DNA of 64,000 nucleotides from contig OY720637.1 in the NCBI GenBank assembly GCA_963169105.1, forward strand, positions 35,087,925 to 35,151,924, in the 5' to 3' direction. The notes under the pieces were generated by a model. It was not told the DNA's origin. It worked only from the letters and a program-made list of their open reading frames with translations, and made no database searches. This stretch comes from Ceriagrion tenellum. Lineage: Eukaryota; Arthropoda; Insecta; Odonata; Coenagrionidae. This document shows positions 22,253-35,829 of this stretch, in pieces; the first letter of the stretch is position 1; the number at the start of each line of letters is the position of its first letter. The position numbers were made by a program, and so were the translations under genes.

Positions 22253-24171
22253 TAGTACTCACAAATTCAGAAGATTCTGGTTTTCAGTTGACCATTCGTC
22301 TTCACACAGTTGAAATAAATTAATAGTCATCTAAGGAATAGCCCATAAATAGCTGCCCTAGAGGAGAATGGGCGCAAGATAGGTAAACTAGAACTCCCAA
22401 GAAACCAACGAGAAATTCACCTCGTCCTTGCACTAACCTAAATAAGATCGAATCTTTATTATGATGAGCACGTAGGTTATTGTTCGTCTCTGATTTCGGA
22501 GCGAAGTTCGGAATCTTCCCACCGTAACTCGTTCACTCTCTAATTTGCATCGGGTGGGAAGAAACTCGGGCTACTCTATGGGAGCATGCACCCATTCGCG
22601 TGTGCTGCGAAAGGATAGCGTCCGGAATCTGCCGAGATTGGAGTGAGGGATAAGGCATTTCGCGGGTTCACCCGGGCGAGAAAGTTGAGACGGGGGAACT
22701 CTGCGATTTCGCCGGAGCGAAAGCTTAAGCCTCGCCAATTATTCCACTCGCTCGATAAGGGGCGGAGCAATCAAGAGGAATTTCTCAACTATGCAGGGCT
22801 GTATTAATTTCGCACATTCATCTACGTCCGCGATATTCCCCAAACAGCCTCCGCGGGGGATAAGGAAAGGGCGACATTTCAGCCTTGAATGATTCAACGG
22901 GGTTGAGGCATAGGGATTCGTTTAATGAAAGGGATAGGACAATGAAGTTTTACGATTACGTCCGGGTGAATGATCCACCTTGATCATTGAGTGGAGTACG
23001 GATATTTGAACTAGCAAATAAAGAGGCCCAGCAAAGGGGCTGGTGAGCCAATTGGGGTTTCACAAAATGCAGGAGTGAGTTTATCAGATGGGAATGCTGA
23101 GAAAATATACGCACTAAAAAATAAATTAAAATCACGATTCAGAGAAAAAGGAAAACTACTATGGGAATAACACTTTTAGAAGCGTAAGTGATAAAATTTG
23201 AACTACCAAATTAATGACCCAGAAACTGATGGAAATGTAGGTGAAGACTCGAGAATTTCGAAAATATTGACGGAGGGCAAATAATGCCAGGACAAAATGA
23301 GAGGCCAAAAGCAAACTTTATGTAGATATATTGATATTATGGACATTCATTTCAGCAACTGAACAAGAAGTCTCCGAGTCTCGATCGCATAGTCTGTCTG
23401 CCACGGCCAGCAAATCTCATAAAATATGTCCTAATGATAAGTTTCGTACTAACGGGGAAAGGAGAAAAAAGTTTTACCGGCCCGATTTTGTAACTACCAT
23501 GATTGAGAAGATTTACAGGCGACAGAAAAGAAGTTACAGGCGGTATAATGCAGTAAGTGCGTGTTACAAGAAGTTAATTGGCCTATTTGAACAATTTCTT
23601 TGAATTTCTGTAACAGAACGTTTCAAGTACATAGGTATTAAATAACAACATAACTGTATTGAAAGGAGATACTGCCATGCATCCTCTCTCACAAAAACAT
23701 GAAAAAGACAAGAATCTTCCCGTGGATGAAAAGGAAATAAAACATCAACAATTCGTTTTCAGTTATATTTTTGCACTTGCCTCTTCAGAGTAACTTCAAA
23801 TGGAAGCAATCCCGATGCTGAGCACATTCTGCGCTAAGGTATTTATGATGTTACTATAATACCGCATATAAACTGCACTTTAAATACATAGTGGATTGAT
23901 TAGGGACTAATGAATGTTAACGACTCCTAATGAATCTTTGAAGTAGATTAGTCAAAAGGTGGTGCAGATGATTAGTTGATTTTTTCCCTAATATTTGTTT
24001 CTTAATCTGCCACGTAAAGCTAACATCACGTTTCGCATATTCCCTGTATGACTCTCGAATATGGTCACGTGGGTCCAATATGCATATTAAAAATAGTTTC
24101 CGTGGCATTGGTAGCATACCTATGGAGCAGTGCATGATGGTGAAGGTTACTGGTATATAAAATCGCAAGTT
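22253..24171. other. Unannotated stretch
   Basis: No gene recognised. A slightly GC-richer part lies at about 22550-22760. A 90-codon frame at 23331-23603 is lysine/arginine-rich and unrecognised. Confidence 0.4.
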
Positions 24172-24232
24172 GGTGATAACTCACCCCTGCTCCACACTCT
24201 TGAGGTGGCTTTCAGGGTAATACGTAGATGAG
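24172..24232 (+). repeat. LINE-C-like 3' terminus remnant
   Basis: TTGGTGATAACTCACCCCTG, then CTTGAGGTGGCTTTCAGGGT, then a variant of TATTATGTAGATG. It matches 63503-63565 (TTGGTGATAACTTACCCCCT, GAGGTAGCTTGCAGGGTG, TGTGTAGATAG). The GCAGGGTAxTATGTAGATG ending is shared with LINE-C, so these are probably 3' ends of a related subfamily. Confidence 0.6.
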
Positions 24233-27200
24233 GATGATTGACCATCGCTGTAATTCGCTATCCTAAAGGTACTCTCCTCAATCTTTCTAGCCTTGTAGCT
24301 AGTCCTTTTAGGAAGAGGAAATCGACCATGAACTCTCCCAAGACCCATCCTGAACTGCTTCAAAACCGACGGAATTAAAACACGATATACAGATCATCAT
24401 CTTAATTACGTGAGAATTTCCCTAGAGCGAAACTTTCACACGGGATCAACAGGAAAAAAAATCTTTGAGAAGCCGAAGTTAACTCGTCTTTGAGCTGCCG
24501 CCCGAAACGATCGGATCTCGCCGCTCTCCCGAGGAAAGGACGACTCTTCATGAGCGGGCCGCGATCGGAGGCGATATTCGCCGACCAAAGGGAACGGACA
24601 CGGTTCACGCACTTCCTGTGAAAGCACTCCTGCGGTTCGCACGGGCCCCGAGTCTAACGATCGACAGTCGGAATTCTGTACGTTAAAGCCACTTTACCCA
24701 TTGGTAGTTGACTCCCACCGCAGTTTCAAGACTAACAACAATTATGTGTGCAATGCTTCTTCCACCGAATCGCCCAGATTACTAGGTACTTTTGCCTTTT
24801 ATGCACAAAAATGACGAATGTCAGAAGACCAAAACACGCACATGGCGACTTTGGAAATTACAGAATTTTGGCAGCAAATGCATTCATAGAATTGACTCCC
24901 GAAGCTCCCCAGGTATTCGAAGAGCCTATAAATTTGTGTTAAGTAAATAACATGTATAGCTACAGTTATAAAGCGCATATGGAAGTAGAATCGCATGCTA
25001 TCAGTTGTTTTACCCCTAGGCCTCATACAACCTTATTTCAGAGATATTTATTTTATCTAGCACCAAAAATTTTTTAACCTACTGTCAGAGAATGTTAAAA
25101 AGGAAAAAAGTTATGTTATTTTTAAAGCAAGTTAAAAAATGGCTGTTCGATTACGATGATATTGATTTATTATTTTAAAATTTACATGAAATTATTTCAT
25201 GCGACAAGAAATTGTAAACTAACTAGGCAAATTATTGTATAGCACCATTTATAACACTGTAACATTATCACTCTTTTTAATATAAATTTTGCACGGTATT
25301 TTGGTTATCAATGCATAGGTTCCAATCTTTGGGGTAACGTAAAGCTTCCATAAATTATGTGCTGCTGCTTTAATGTATGTAAATTATTATTATTCAATCG
25401 CACCGAGGTAGCGACAGGCCTCTCTTTCGAGCCATCTCTTCTGGGCATCTTAAAGGAAGCGTAACTATTTATTAGTTCAATATGTCCTTTCAGGTCAAAT
25501 AAAACATCGTTAGGTTAGCAATCTCCAATCTTTGGAACACACAAAAAGGAAGATATAAAGGAAAAGCGAAAATGTTACGAACATGACGCATCCGATCAAG
25601 ATCTTGAGGGTTGAAGATCTTGAAGAAGGTTGTAAGACAGTAACTTTTTATGACATGATTCGGGTCAATTAGACTATTAAGGTTTTTTAATCAACTCACA
25701 GCGAAAAAACATCAATCAAAAATACATCATGCTGAAACTACAAGTGAGAATAAATTCCCATAATTAGTCACTAAAAACATTATGGGATTCTCACAGAAAA
25801 GTAACCACAGCTTCCAACATAGGACAAGTTCGATGCCCACGACATTATTTCCAACGCCAAAGATCGTGAGCACTCAGGTTAAGTAAGGTATCGCCAATAA
25901 TTTTGACCACATTTTAAGCACCACGAAAAAATGTTTCAATGATTTTATATCAAAGAAGCTTACATTAAAACGTAAAAAAAGGTGGTCGGTATGAATGCCT
26001 CCAGCTAGCACCGTCAACTTTAATTCACCTTGGGCACGAATAAAATTACCACATTCAATCATGCGCTTATTTACATGTAGACAAAAAAAACCATTAGCCA
26101 CTTCCTCATCAAAACAAAATAGGTACATTAAATATGAAAAAAGCGTCACGGATCACGAACTGGCTTAATCTCTTAATTAACACATCTCCTTTCACAAACT
26201 TTCTAATTTGGGTGTAAAATGCAATGTAGCAGAACTAATTGACAAACAGGATACCGTAAAAAATTATTTTTTTATAAAAAATATAAATCATATTTAAAAT
26301 TTTTATATTGAAGGGAAACAAATATGTTGAATATCACTTTTTATGCAATCATTGGGGGAAAAATGAACAAATGAAATTTCGAACCAATGCGCAATGCCTC
26401 TAAGTTGAGAGAAAATTCTCGTTACTTTCATTCGGCATTCTCTAAACGCATAAAATAGAAAGAAGGTCAATTGAAAATGCAGAGAGATAAAAACGGAAAT
26501 TACACTGGAAACTGTTGAAAGCGACAAAACCGACGTGTAATGACAACTTAATCGTGGATTGAACGCCATTAAAACTTTAACTGACTAGAACTAACAGCTA
26601 CTTTTTCTGGCTACATAATCTCTACCACAATAATTAATTTGCCACTGGAAGATCATACTCACTGTCCATTTCACTGCCCGAGATTTCCCTACGTCGCGAC
26701 GCGAAAATCTTTCAGCGATAAACTTCTGAGCCGAGGCATGAGGAATGAGATATCTCACACTTATCAAAGAAATGAGTAATACAGAGCGATAACACGCACT
26801 CACGTCCATCTCTGAGGTTAAGTATCCATTACTGACTGATTCTAACGATAAACACACTGATATAAAATTGAAAATACGTAGGTTTCAAAATGATAATATA
26901 TAGTGATAGTAGAACTAAAAAATACTCAACGATACTCAATGGAGTACCTAAAAAGATCATGATAAAAATTAGGAGTATATTCAGGGCAAATAGTTGATGA
27001 CTACACATCGTACGCAGAAGGGAATAGCACGGCCATTTCACAATTAAAGACCAATCAACTCTTTTAAGTGATGGGAGAGTGTAACGAGGATAGCGTGGGA
27101 TGAGGAAGATCCAACGTTCCGATCCGTGTATATATTTCCGCGAGAAAGAACTGGTTCCAAATTGGACGCCCACGTTCCCATACTAAGAACGATTCAAGAA

Positions 27201-27364
27201 AATTAGCGAGGAAGCACAATTAGACCGAGGCACATTCAGTATCAATAAAACACGCACTCCATCTCGTAAAAATTGGCTACTGTCGATTTCGGTTGAAACG
27301 AACATAATTTTTCTTAAGAAAGCCCGAGGATCGAGAGGAATAATAGGATAGTAATAATAGGATT
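24233..27364. other. Unannotated AT-rich stretch
   Basis: No gene recognised. A GC-richer patch at 24470-24660 carries overlapping minus-strand frames of 68 codons. A 114-codon hydrophobic minus frame at 26829-27173 has no recognisable motif. Confidence 0.4.
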
Positions 27365-27553
27365 GTCGGCCCCGGTGGCGGCGGGGTAAAGTCCTCGCCT
27401 GCTGACCCGAGGGTCGCGGGTTCGAGTCCCGCCTCGGTAGAATATTATCTGCCCAGGACATGGGTGTCTGTGTCTCGTCCGTTGATACTGTTCTTCACCC
27501 GACGTAAAATGGCCTAATGTGCTATATTCGGGGCAGTGAAAATAAATAAATAA
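27365..27553 (+). repeat. tRNA-derived SINE, best copy
   Basis: The head is tRNA-like. It has an A-box region GGTGGCGGCGGGGTAAAG, and a B box GGTTCGAGTCC at 27419-27429 inside a perfect 5-bp T-arm (GCGGG, 7-base loop, CCCGC). After it comes an unrelated body (CTCGGTAGAATATTATCTGC, then CCAGGACATGGGTGTCTGTG) and a simple tail of AATA repeats. This is the standard layout of an RNA-polymerase-III SINE that depends on LINE machinery. A deleted copy lies at 2525-2664. The minus frame over it (RRDSNPRPS wording) is the typical antisense reading of a B box, not a gene. Confidence 0.88.
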
Positions 27554-27721
27554 CACCGTACACTTAGGCTTTACGTTGACATTTATCAACTTTGACAAAT
27601 ATGAGAAACACGGCATTCTTTTCTCAGAAAATAAGCCTCAGTTATGACGGAATAGAATATCATGGTAGCTGCCAAGTATCACACTATGTTATAATTACAG
27701 CAATGTAGCAATTCGCACGGC

Positions 27722-28057
27722 CACATACATACTACCCTGTGATCCGCTGCATGGCGTCTGGCAGGGGGAGTTCGGGCACCAGCCGTGTAAATATGTAAGG
27801 GATAACGTTTTGGGAGGTGAAATGGTGACGTGTATTATGGGAGGGTATTTAATAGAGGTAATTTTTTACTGTGGTGTATTATTGTATGCGGAAAGAACGA
27901 GTTTTTGTACATATCTGTTCGGAAATTTATTTCTCGCTTCTGCCAGACCTAGAGATGTAGTGAGGCGTCATGATATTATTCTCTGTGTCGCTCGGAGACA
28001 CACTAGTTCTGAATATCTCATGCAAGCTAAATCTAGCGTGTAGCCTCCGAGTCTTTA
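27722..28057 (-). pseudogene. LINE-C tail
   Basis: The plus strand begins CATACTACCCTGTGATCCGC, the reverse of the LINE-C 3' end, and runs through GGTGACGTGTATTATGGGA and ATTCTCTGTGTCGCTC to GCGTGTAGCCTCC. On the minus strand it retains the SDRS/RTDRY-type closing segment in fragments, with an indel in the middle. The 77-codon plus frame here is a shadow. Confidence 0.82.
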
Positions 28058-29244
28058 TGAGCCTATGAGAAAAATGCGAGAATAATGAGAACGATAGCAA
28101 GGAAGTTCACAACAGATAATCAGCAACGTTACCAGCCCTGCCTGTCGCACTCTAAGTTCGTTTCATTTAATAGTCTCTCGCTCGCAGGAGAAAACTTTTT
28201 TCTCCACGCACACAATTTGAGAACTTCCCCTTATAATTAAAAACTGCTATAAACGAAAGTCAATTAGGAAATAATACTGACAGTGCCATCCTCGAAGGTA
28301 ACAGAGTGAGCTGAGAAACCGTACAAGGTTGTTTTAAGTGAAGTGTAGCTTTAAAATATATGCAACTTATGGACCCGGTTTTACTTTCCCTCGTTAAAGA
28401 CTTTCCCGGCAGGATGAGCGATTAGAATGAGCTTTCCTATCAACAACAGTTATGTCAAATAAGCAATCATGTATATATCTACTAGCACAACCGAAATTCA
28501 CAGCTAACATCTCATCATCGTAAAGGCTCTGGTATTCGACGCTTTAATATGACTAAAAACTATTTAATTGATTATGGAAATTTACATTTGAACACTTATA
28601 AATCTAAGATACACGTCCCAGCAATCTCAAAGAGGAACAACTGTCTGCAAACTTCCTTTACAAAGTAATTCTTCCCAATACGCATGAACGAATCTATTCA
28701 TCCTACAACCAGGATTATCGCCGTTAGTTCAGATTACTAATGAGTCAGATCACAATTTTCCACAGGGCTCGCCAAATATTCAACGCAAGCGCTCGTTCTG
28801 GAAGATTGCGGAGATCCGCGCACAAATTACCGAGACGTGGAGGAGAAGCGGGTACGCAAGAGTTGGGTAAGATTTTGCAGTGCACGGAGCAAATACTAAA
28901 CGAAACAAGGCCGTGGAACTACTGACGTCTAGAGCTCTCGCCAATTATATAAAAATGTAATTACCGAGGTAACAACTCGCCACTTGGATTTTCTTCCAGC
29001 GATTATTTCTGCTCCTGATTCTCTTTTCGAAGCCTTCTCGAAGGTATTTCAAAGCATCAACTGAGTAATTGAGCACCGGCTGAATCGATTCTGACCTCAT
29101 TGAAGCTATATGGTAGGCATATCGAGGCATTTCGAAACATTTGGTATGTCGCGGTATGCACCAATTTCGATGAAAACTTTGCCCCACAATTAGAACCCCT
29201 AATAAATGAAATAAAACCCGGTTCAACTATGAGGAGTTTCATGT
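28058..29244. other. Unannotated AT-rich stretch
   Basis: No gene or repeat recognised. Confidence 0.45.
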
Positions 29245-29431
29245 TATTTAGTAAAAAATAAATTTTACACTCTACTGATCAGTTCACAGATCAATTTATT
29301 GCACACTCCGGATCTCGATGCCATCATCTTCAGAGAACCGGCAGATTATGCCAGGCATCAAAATCCGGATTTTGCAATCAATTGACCGGTGAACTGACCA
29401 GTGGAGTGCAAAAATTATCTTTTATAAAATA
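29245..29431. mobile_element. Foldback element, about 187 bp, hammerhead-like core
   Basis: The left arm (29263-29313, TTTTACACTCTACTGATCAG onward to CACTCCGGAT) is inverted in the right arm (29363-29414, ATCCGGATTTTGCAATCAAT onward to AGTGGAGTGCAAAAA). AT-rich extensions on both sides also pair. On the minus strand a perfect CTGAAGA (29327-29333) is followed by a GAT/ATC hairpin, then GAGA and TCCGG. The plus arm has CAGATTA, GGCATC, AAAATCCGG at the same places. It has the same architecture as the elements at 14.5 and 59.7 kb, with a diverged sequence. Confidence 0.55.
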
Positions 29432-31416
29432 GAACCCCTAAATTAAGTTTCTTTCGTTCACTCCTCAAAATCTACCATTTGTTAAACTCAAAACGAGTAT
29501 GACAATTCTCCAACGAAGTAATAGCTGTATACTTTGATTTCACGTGCTCCAACTACTAACGCTAAACCAAACCTACCAGCCTTCGGCATTAATCCTACGG
29601 CACACAAACCAGCCACACCCTAGGCGGGTTTCAAATCAGCGATCTTATAGCTGCCAAAACGCTGTATAAACAAGCTGGCTACGGTGATTGACAACCGGTC
29701 TTTGATATAACTTATTCGCTTTATTTCTAAGATGAGTTCCACGCACAATATTTTTCATCCCATTCGAACAACTCAATTTCGATTTTCAGCCGACAGCAGA
29801 CAATAAACAAGAAACAAGTAAAATCAAGGCAGTTGCGAAAATATACACACAAGACTGGCAAGAATGAAGGACTTCCTCGAGTTTCAGCAGATGTTCCGAA
29901 GATATAAGCACACCAAATCAGTACGAAAAAGTATGGCAAAACGGATTGAGGTAGGTAATGCCCCTTAGGTTTGACTCAGGAGGCCGGGGCTATAAATATA
30001 ATTAACGGTTAAGATGACAAATGTTCCGAGCATAGCCATGGAGATAGATGAGATATACTTTACTAACATTGATAGAGTAATAGTGACCGTGGACCAGAAA
30101 AGAAATCGACACAACCTGCGACTTGAGATATAAAGATTCTGATTTGAGATAAAGAGTCGCAATGATAAGACAGCTCCCTTGTTAAATAACCATAGAAACG
30201 ACAGTACCGCGGAGAGAGAACTTGATTACGGTGATCGGATTTAGCAACGATTGCTTGCGACCAACTGCCAGCAAATGTGATGAACATCGAGTAGAGTATT
30301 GATAATTTTCGATTTATTTTTTATAGTTAACCTTAAATAAATGCACAACACAAATGATGAACGTCAGAGTGAAGACTTATCAGGGACTGAAATGGTTAGC
30401 GGAGAGGTAATTGCTGTGGAGAGCTGCAGCTAAACAATTATAATTCATGACTGCTGATTGCAATTTATTAGAATATGTTTTTTTATAATGTAAAATTCCT
30501 ACCCCGACTGATACAACGCTCCTGTTAACCGGATTGATGACGGCACTAATCACGAACAATTGCTGTGATACGTGATCATAATCAAAGAGCGTAGTCACAG
30601 ATCCCGCCGAGGAGCGTTCACAATTAAGACTGCTTGTTGGTCAAACTGGACGTTCCATCCGTATGCCGGAAAAAGAAAACAAAAAATGTTTAACTGAAGG
30701 TTATTAACCTCTCCATTTACAAAGCACCAACTAGAAAAAGACCACACGAGTGATTTTATGCCATAAGTCCTCCACGCTCAGTGCAAATGATACCAAATGG
30801 AATATGTACAACAATTAGAAACTATCTTGTATTAAAAAAATAATAATCTTACAGTTTTGAATGAAATATCCCCTTCCTTCTCTCCTCTCCTGACCCTAAC
30901 TTTCCTTTCTCCCCCTCCGTGATGTAACTCCCTTTGAACAATTATCTATTTCCTTCATTTTCCCTCCCTCATTGCAACTTTATGAGTACATTTTTTCTAA
31001 CCGTTATGTGGTTTCAGAATGCACAAAGCCTGCGAATTTGATGTATAATTAAAAAGTTGATGAGAAAGTCACAGGTAATCTCATTGTCATTAAAGTCAAA
31101 GCGCTTCCAGTAGCGTTGGATGCATTGGACTTTCGTAAACAAAAGGACGGTCAAGTGAAGAGCAGGTGAGGCGTACTTCGCTCGCACATTGATCCTACTG
31201 AATTGCCACTTTCACTTCATCAAATCCGTACGCAGACCACAGAGGCGTCCGTCGAGTGAACCCTAAAATCCGCGGTCGGGCAACAGGGGGAGGTGCGGGC
31301 ATTGTGTGGTCGCCTAAAACCTCCGCGGAAAGGGACGGCAAAGCCCTCGAGAGCCAGCGGTCGAAACATGAATTCAGGCGGGCCAGCGCTCCCTCGCTGA
31401 ATTTCTTGGTTGAACG
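29432..31416. other. Unannotated AT-rich stretch
   Basis: No gene recognised. A GC-richer patch begins near 31200, with a 115-codon minus frame (31195-31542) and a 62-codon plus frame, neither recognisable on its own. Confidence 0.4.
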
Positions 31417-31550
31417 GTGGACTGCTTGGGGAGACGACCTATAACCGAGGACATTTGGGCAAGTAGGGACAGGCAAGAAGAGTGGCGAAGAAAGATGAAT
31501 TGGGGAAAGGAGGCAGAGCGGAGAGAAGTCCGGCGTCATCATTACTTTCT
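31417..31550 (+). pseudogene. Possible RTE/BovB-like LINE C-terminal tail
   Basis: Across two plus frames the sequence reads RWTAWGDDL, then PITEDIWASRDRQEEWRRK. Many RTE-type elements end in a W-DDI spacer followed by DRxxWR, which this resembles. A partial match occurs on the minus strand at 58912-59040 (LGRRPIAEGISVSMDRW), supporting a dispersed repeat. Clade assignment is weak. Confidence 0.35.
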
Positions 31551-32029
31551 GTCAACGAAATCCGCACAGGAATATAAAGTTGAACTGTCCATCGAAGGTC
31601 GGAGTACTGTACTTAAGCCCAATTAATCGAACTAGGGACAAAATCAGGCAATATGATGAAGTCCTCGCGAGGTTTTAACAGAATCAAGTCTCCGATACTT
31701 AGCATTGATTAAGCACGGTTGATTGTATGATAATAGTAATGCGCTTGTTTTTATTATCAGTGCCTGGTTATTTATGGAGGCGACCGACGACACTGAGTCA
31801 TGAACAACACAAAGCATAGTCGTGAAGGTTAAGTACAGGAAGGACTAGTTACGAAATACAAGAATTTATGAGGAAACCCGGCGTCAAAATTGCCCACTCT
31901 ACGCGGAAGGCTCAAAAGGGATGACAGTTCAACGTCGAACCCATTCGAAGAGCGGAGAGCTGCTATTGAAGAGCACTTGTGGCGTACGTAGAGATTAACA
32001 TTCCACCGAAAGATTTTTATTACTCTCGG
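31551..32029. other. Unannotated stretch
   Basis: No gene or repeat recognised. Confidence 0.45.
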
Positions 32030-32110
32030 TTATCTAATACGCCCTTAGGGATGAAAAGCCTGTGCTCTAAGTCATCACGCCGATTCGATCCCCAGCAAAT
32101 TTTCTTCCCC
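32030..32110 (+). repeat. tRNA-promoter-like segment, possible SINE head
   Basis: GATTCGATCCCC resembles a B box, and TAATACGCCCTTAGGG about 40 bases upstream loosely fits an A box. No cloverleaf can be drawn convincingly. It could be an old tRNA-derived SINE head. Confidence 0.3.
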
Positions 32111-32649
32111 ATGCTCACGGCGGTTGCGGGCCGGGAGCATTGAGAGATCATCTCTGGACGGTCACATCATCCGTCGAGCCAAGGCCAAGGCCAATGGGAG
32201 ATATATTCCGGTTCACGATGGACACGGGCATCATTGCATCTGAAAGGACGAAAATAAGGGCAGAGGAATAGGGCGGGTCCAGGGACACCACGTATTCTCA
32301 CTATTCGGGCAAATGAAAGATATTTTTCTCTGCTGCGATGAATTACTATGTACGCGCTGAAATTTACCCAAGAAAAATAGGGTTTCCTGACCCTGGAATC
32401 GAAACGCGGCTCTTCGCCTGCGCATCGACTGGGAAAACTGAGGGTATGTGTTTGATCATCAGTCCAAAAAACCCTTCTTCCTCGAGAAACATCCAAATAA
32501 TGGGTAAATATACAACATTCTTTCAACGGGATATTGAGAGGCTGATGTTTGCTCCGGATGGAGGAAAGAAATCGCACAAGGATCTATACGCATATATTTC
32601 GGAGCATAAAAAAGTTTATTTGTGATGCCTATGCCTGCCTCCGATTTTT
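32111..32649. other. Unannotated stretch
   Basis: No gene recognised. On the minus strand GTTTCGATTCCAGG (about 32390-32403) looks like an isolated B box. A 136-codon minus frame (32167-32577) is unrecognised. Confidence 0.4.
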
Positions 32650-32962
32650 AGTAGACACAATCCAAATGGTAGGCGAGGAAAGGAAGCTTCTGAATGAAGT
32701 CCGGGATAGGCAGAGTAGGTGGTTGGATGACGTAATAAGAGGCGAGGGGTTGTTCAAGAATGTGATAGAGGGAAGGATGTCGGGCAAGCGGGGAAGAGGA
32801 AGAAAGAGAATATGTTTCATGGACAGGATGAAGAAGGGTAGATCGTATGCTGAGGCGAATTAGGATATACTAGAGAGAGATAGTCCTCCCCTGAAAGTAT
32901 AGAAAACTGGGAGGAAATTCTCTGACGTTCAACAAAACCTACATTAACCGGTAGAATACTTT
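32650..32962 (+). pseudogene. LINE-A tail: ORF2 C-terminus
   Basis: The frame reads VGEERKLLNEVRDRQSRW, DDVIRGEG, FKNVIEGRMSGKRGRGRKRI, FMDRMKKGRSYAEAN, then a stop and further in-frame remnants. The 3' end TTCAACAAAACCTACATTAA precedes CCGGTAGAATAC. It is the same family as 45995-46325 and 60232-60596. Two or more stops make it dead. A 63-codon antisense frame is a shadow. Confidence 0.88.
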
Positions 32963-35829
32963 TTAAAAATCATCCGAAAGTCTGGACAAAATAAGAGGGA
33001 AACGATATGAGGAATTTAAAAGGGATCTTATGGCGGGTAGCCCATATCAGCCATAACGAAACGATATACCAGCAAGAGAAAAACTGTACAAAAACCTTCC
33101 AATAAGCTGGCAGTATATTCAAATGAAAAATCATCCATAATAGCGAGGAAGTCAAAGCCTTCTAAGATTCCCCAACGCCAAACGAACGTGGTGTGAGGTG
33201 TATATGGATGAAGGTGTGGAATGCTTCCAGTGTTTTTCCTCCAAGCAATGTAGAAGGCAAATACTTGCATAAGGTAAGGCAGGAGACATTTTCTTACATA
33301 AGTGAGGAGAAGAGTAAAAACAAGAATCAGAAAATATGATGGCGCGAGGGACATATCCACTCAGCCTTCTTGCTTTTTAATTAGCGAGCATCGCCGGTGA
33401 TTCTATAACTTGGCACATGGATTATAAGCATTTGTTACGGTCGTCACCTCTTATTCCAGAGCTATAACGAGCTTAACTAGTGACCGTCTTGCGATTCAGA
33501 AGTCTTAACCCTTACTCATATTTATTTATAATACTGACTAGCAGGGGGTAGTAATTAGCAGAGCGGGCTATCAATTAAGCGTCTCCTCATTCCCACTACT
33601 AATAAACCCAGCTTCTCCTAAACGAAAGAGGGAAATTCTATGCTTAATACTTTTATAATCATACTAAAATTCGAAGGGAGAGGCAAGTAATTAACCCTCA
33701 CTCATTGAAACCTCCCACGCCCCACAGCCATGCACTAATTACCAGATGAAACTTGCTAATGGGTGCCGGGGGAGAAATTTAAAGAAGTCGGAGCAAATTC
33801 AGTGGAAGCTTCCGAGCTTCAGGAAAACAGCATGGGAATACAAGAGCGACCATCCGATCACCAGGATTTCTTTTATGAACAAGGAGGAAAAATCTGAGGA
33901 TAAATTGTCGAGATTCGTGACTGCTGTTGCAGGTGGGATGGTGAAAGGACGAAGGTTCCTCGAGTAAGATGCCGTGACTCACACGGTAATAAGGATGCAC
34001 GCTACTGAGGCGGTAAAAACCGTCCAATTCAAAAGGCGAATTCCACTTGGATTGCTATCTGTGAGCAATCATATCTCATGCCCATTATCGCCCTATCTAC
34101 GTCAAACCATTAAGCAGCAATAAAAGCGACAGAAATGTGGATTCAAACAATAATTCGCAGACATTCTCGTGCCAGAAGTACGACGAAAATTATCAACTAA
34201 GGATTCTATTCAGGTCAGCATGGAATGAGAATAGAGTATTTTCATTGACTGGCAAATCCTCACTAAAGGAAAATACACAGACTCTTTCGAAGTGAATCAG
34301 ATTTAAAGTCATCACAACAAGGCAATAAGCAGCAGAGTATGTCTAAAGTGAAATTCGTCGGGAAAAGACGTGGTAAACGTATGCTTTGTTAACCCGTGAT
34401 TCAAATAAGTTCATTCATCAGAGATTTTAGCCCACGCACAGAAGTTTGGCAGTCGGTAAAAACGTTCATTTAAACACCAAAAATTAAATAACCCTCAACA
34501 ACGGTCGGCTATATCGCAACTGAAACCTTTACTTTTCTTTCCTGGATCTATGCCAAACGCATCTCACTACGAGTCGCGTGGGCGAAAAGGAACGGCATCC
34601 ACATTTGTAAACACTACTCAAGCCGAATCAACGTAATTTAACTTGCGCATTTTTTATTGATATTCTCGACTTAACTCATAGAAATATCATCAAATAATTG
34701 AAAAGTTCACGAATCAATTGGTTAAATACATGAGCATCATTCTAACCAAACCATTAATCAACGAAAATTTATCACGACTCGAGATGCGAGCTCCTACATC
34801 GGCATCCCGATTTCGACACGGAGATAACGCGAACACTGTGATTCACAGGTCGCGTCGGAACTATCGGGAGTGATCCAATTTCACGAAGCAGATGTCACGT
34901 ACACATTCCATCCTGAACACATCCATCACAACCTTGACCCAAAAAATATATAAAAAATAATAGACCAGGGCACGTCGTTGCCATCACCAACACGAAGTAA
35001 CACGAGCAGAGCGAAAACACAACACACGGAGAAGGCAAAAAAAAACAGAAACGAGGGACCAACACACCCGGCCCTCGCCACCCAGGAGAACGCAGCACGA
35101 GAATCGAATATTATCGATTTCCTTCCACCAAAACACACCGCTACGACCGCTCTGCCGGAAGAGAAGCATCAAATACGAATGCACACGGTCGGGCACGAGT
35201 GAGGATTCGCACTCCCGTCTGCTGCCACAAGGGTATCAGGTGAGGCCGCATTTCTGGAAAGCGTGACGCCGGCTCACGCCACATCCGTGGGACATTACGT
35301 CCGTCAGCACCGACGCCACACCAGACGGCGGGAATCGACGTCAAACTGGTTCGCCACACTCGTTTCGCCAGAGCAGACGGACTAAATGACTCACTACGGC
35401 CACGAAAAAAGAAGGCGTGATGAAAACTCGTTAACGAAAAGCACCAAAAAACATAACATGCAGCCACACGCACGAATATCTCCCAGTGTGTAAACGGTTA
35501 ACAACAAACCGATTTCTGGACCGGTGATTGGGATATCCGATTTCGGATCTCGGCCGCGAAAATGCTTTTTGCCGCGATTTTCTGGTTCACTTTGATCCTA
35601 AGAGACAGGAAGGCTAAGAGACCTTAGTAATGGGAACCGGTGTACACTCCTCAGGTAGAGTGTTAGGCTCCGACACTGCATTTACACGTACGACCACCCA
35701 CGCAAAACATTCGACAAAAACAAGATAACTGATTAATTACACAGTTGTGTAAATCGCCAAATATCTGCAGCTACAACTGAGACGAGCTTAAGCACTCCAA
35801 AATTGTCAAAACTCCAGGAAGATTATTGG
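32963..35829. other. Unannotated stretch with GC-richer part
   Basis: No gene recognised. From about 34960 to 35420 composition is GC-richer, and overlapping frames of 67-110 codons appear on both strands. None shows a domain. Confidence 0.4.

Noticed and set aside
26829..27173. Membrane-protein exon from the hydrophobic 114-codon minus frame
   Set aside because: AT-rich DNA readily yields Phe/Leu/Ile-rich frames, and no family motif or splice sites were convincing.
27365..27440. Functional tRNA gene
   Set aside because: The T-arm is perfect, but the acceptor stem does not pair and the segment runs straight into a SINE body with an AATA tail. A second deleted copy exists at 2.5 kb.
27183..27616. 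Minus-strand frames with RRDSNPRPS wording as a protein
   Set aside because: This phrase is the antisense reading of a tRNA B box in a SINE and is a common false protein hit.
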